In this document: positions 62,313-64,000 of the stretch, in pieces
Layout: every line of letters starts with the position of its first letter
How positions within the stretch are numbered: position 1 is the first letter of the stretch
Source of the DNA: Silvibacterium acidisoli
GTDB lineage: Bacteria > Acidobacteriota > Terriglobia > Terriglobales > Acidobacteriaceae
Direction of reading: 5' to 3'
DNA: 64,000 bases
Assembly (NCBI GenBank): GCA_022870745.1
Contig: CP085323.1
Coordinates: 3,658,001-3,722,000 of the forward strand
Made by a program: the position numbers and the translations under genes
The notes under the pieces: generated by a model
What the model was told of the DNA's origin: nothing
Database searches by the model: none
The model's input: only the letters and a program-made list of their open reading frames with translations

Positions 62313-64000
62313 ATGGCTACTCTGCGCAATTTTGAAACCCGCGTTTTTCGAAAGCTTCGGCGCGAACCTCCGCAGAGCAAGCTTCATCGCCTTGCGTTCT
62401 GGTTTTTCATCATCTATCTCGTGCAGGACGTCCTGCGCTTCATCCCCGGGGCTGCGGGCCAATTCTTTGCGGCTACCGGACTCTTCACTCTTCTCATCCT
62501 GCTCGGCCTCTGCATTCCTCTCGCCTGGCGCTGGATTTTCAAAAGCGCTCTCTGGAAGGTTCGCAACCGTCTGGTCGTCACCTATTTGTTAATGGGGCTG
62601 GCGCCGGTCATTCTCTTCGTCACGCTGGCGCTGATTGCGCTTTATGTGTTCTGCGGCCAGTTTGCCATCTTCGCTGCCACTGCGCAGATTCAGTCAGAGC
62701 TGGCCCATATTTCTTCGGAGAACCGTACCTTCGCCACGCACCTGGCCCATGCGGAGGTGTCTCCCGCCGACAAGTTGGGAATCGCGCTGCCTGAGGCAGT
62801 GGAAGCAGACCACGTTCATCCCGGCTTGAAGGTGCAGGCGCTGCGCGACGGGAAACCTCTCACGCTCTCACCCTCGATACTCAATTCGGATAACCCGGAA
62901 CCGCTGCCCGCCTGGCTCAACCGGCCCTTCAGCGGAGTCGTCGTAGAACAGGGACATTTTTATCTGTGCGCCGTCGATCTCCATTCAGGCGAAGGCCACA
63001 CGGTCGTGAGCGTTTCCACCGTGCCCCTCACGCGGTCGATCGTTGACCTGGTCGCGCACGGCCTGGGGCGAGTCACCATCATCGATCCCGTGCAGGACAG
63101 CGGCAAACCGCATCCCAAGGTACCCATCCGGAGCGAAGACGATGGCCATGACGTGGACATCGATGGGCACGACATCGACGTAGCCGCAACGCAAAGGCAC
63201 TCTATACAGGGTGGTCATCTCGTTCCGGGCGAGCATTTCTACGACGTCCCGGTCACGTTCTATTCGCCGTTTACGGCGCTCGAATGGAGCAACGGAAGCC
63301 AGCACACGACCTTCATGTACGTCAGCTCGCGGCCGTCACTGCTCTACCAGCGCCTGTTCAGCTCGTCGCTTTCAACCGGCATGATTACCTCGCTCAAGTC
63401 CGGGGCTATCATCCGCGACATCCTGATCGGCATCGCGATCTTCTTCGGGATCCTCGAGCTTTTTGCCTTCGTCATGGCGGTGCGCCTCAATCGCACCATT
63501 ACCGAATCGATCCGCGGTCTTTACCAGGCCACGCTCGCCATCGACAGGGGAGATTTCGCTCATCGCATCGAGGTCACCCGTCGCGACCAGCTCGCGGCGC
63601 TCGGCACCTCCTTTAACAACATGGCCTCGTCGCTCGAACGCCTGCTTGAAGAGCAGCGTGAGAAGGAGCGCCTGCAGAACGAGCTGGCCATTGCCCAGGA
63701 AGTGCAGGCAAATCTCTTCCCGCGCGCCAGCATCTCGCTGCCCAATCTCGAACTGCACGGCGTCTGTTACCCGGCCCGCAGCGTCAGTGGCGACTATTAC
63801 GACTTCCTGCTCTTCGGGCCTACCGGCCTCGGCATCGCGCTGGGCGATATCAGCGGAAAGGGAATCTCGGCGGCGCTGCTCATGGCCACGCTGCACTCCG
63901 CTGTCCGCGCTTATCGCTTCGCCGGAGAAGAGCTGGTGCACGCAGCCGCTCCGGGCATCGCGACTATCTCAAGCACGCATGTGGCCGACGATCCCGAAGA
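62313..64000 (+). CDS. Membrane sensor phosphatase (HAMP + PP2C/SpoIIE), cut at right edge
   Basis: The frame from ATG 62313 is open to the window end (562 codons). Membrane helices lie near residues 28-46, 52-72 and 92-115, followed by a large extracytoplasmic sensor part, a further helix (about 368-392: DILIGIAIFFGILELFAFVM) and a HAMP region (about 393-445). The start of a SpoIIE/PP2C catalytic domain then appears: ELAIAQEVQANLFPRASI, CYPARSVSGDYYDFLLF with metal-binding Asp residues, and LGDISGKGISAALLMA. Such phosphatases usually act on anti-anti-sigma factors. An Asp/His-rich stretch (DDGHDVDIDGHDIDV) lies in the sensor part. Confidence 0.88.
   Translation, partial: MATLRNFETRVFRKLRREPPQSKLHRLAFWFFIIYLVQDVLRFIPGAAGQFFAATGLFTLLILLGLCIPLAWRWIFKSALWKVRNRLVVTYLLMGLAPVILFVTLALIALYVFCGQFAIFAATAQIQSELAHISSENRTFATHLAHAEVSPADKLGIALPEAVEADHVHPGLKVQALRDGKPLTLSPSILNSDNPEPLPAWLNRPFSGVVVEQGHFYLCAVDLHSGEGHTVVSVSTVPLTRSIVDLVAHGLGRVTIIDPVQDSGKPHPKVPIRSEDDGHDVDIDGHDIDVAATQRHSIQGGHLVPGEHFYDVPVTFYSPFTALEWSNGSQHTTFMYVSSRPSLLYQRLFSSSLSTGMITSLKSGAIIRDILIGIAIFFGILELFAFVMAVRLNRTITESIRGLYQATLAIDRGDFAHRIEVTRRDQLAALGTSFNNMASSLERLLEEQREKERLQNELAIAQEVQANLFPRASISLPNLELHGVCYPARSVSGDYYDFLLFGPTGLGIALGDISGKGISAALLMATLHSAVRAYRFAGEELVHAAAPGIATISSTHVADDPE

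Noticed and set aside
1-64000. tRNA, rRNA, CRISPR arrays, prophage or insertion-sequence genes
   Set aside because: I looked for tRNA arm patterns, regular repeat-spacer arrays and transposase or integrase motifs, and found none that hold up.

Overview
The window looks like chromosomal DNA of an Acidobacteriota bacterium of the Terriglobia (Acidobacteriaceae-like). The grounds are an 'acidobacterial duplicated orphan permease' (20027-22495), three Oar-like TonB-dependent receptors with N-terminal carboxypeptidase-regulatory-like domains, a giant FG-GAP/Ig-like/anchor-Q surface protein, many secreted glycoside hydrolases, and evenly high GC. No tRNA, rRNA, CRISPR array, prophage or transposase was seen.

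Layout. 1-2767: a secreted NTF2/SnoaL-like protein cut by the left edge, an NHL-propeller protein and a GH5-like lipoprotein. 3042-12692: two alpha/beta hydrolases and two berberine-bridge-type FAD oxidases surround a LuxR-type response regulator, its propeller-sensor histidine kinase and a GlxA/AraC-like regulator, which could be a small regulated oxidative pathway. 12774-17435: a DoxX-like membrane protein, two more alpha/beta hydrolases and a GH43-like propeller lipoprotein. 17436-19865: a Tat-exported S1 sulfatase behind a long leader with a good sigma70-type promoter and a 32-bp palindrome. 20027-29615: the ADOP permease, a GAF-GGDEF-EAL phosphodiesterase and a 1536-residue surface protein.

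29681-49895 is the main metabolic region and reads as a mannan/galactomannan utilisation locus. It holds a GH2 enzyme with a LamG-like domain, a GH130 phosphorylase/mannosidase, a GH5-like enzyme, a GH27 alpha-galactosidase, a hydroxypyruvate-isomerase-like TIM barrel, three TonB-dependent receptors and a flavin amine oxidase. No SusD is present, as expected for this phylum. The genes diverge from about 37.7 kb: the GH130, one receptor and GH2 run leftward, the rest run rightward.

49892-64000 is mostly housekeeping and signalling: DinB-like protein, 2-oxoglutarate dehydrogenase E1 lacking the usual N-terminal arm, a 79-residue unknown protein next to a GAF-GGDEF cyclase, a JmjC/cupin-8 protein, a LysR plus fucose/arabinose-isomerase-like pair, UDP-glucuronate decarboxylase, QueG, a cold-shock protein, a YihY/BrkB membrane protein, and a PP2C/SpoIIE-type phosphatase cut by the right edge. 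Several intergenic hairpins and two families of short dispersed palindromic repeats lie between these genes.

All functional names come from motifs read by eye in the translations. No database search was run.
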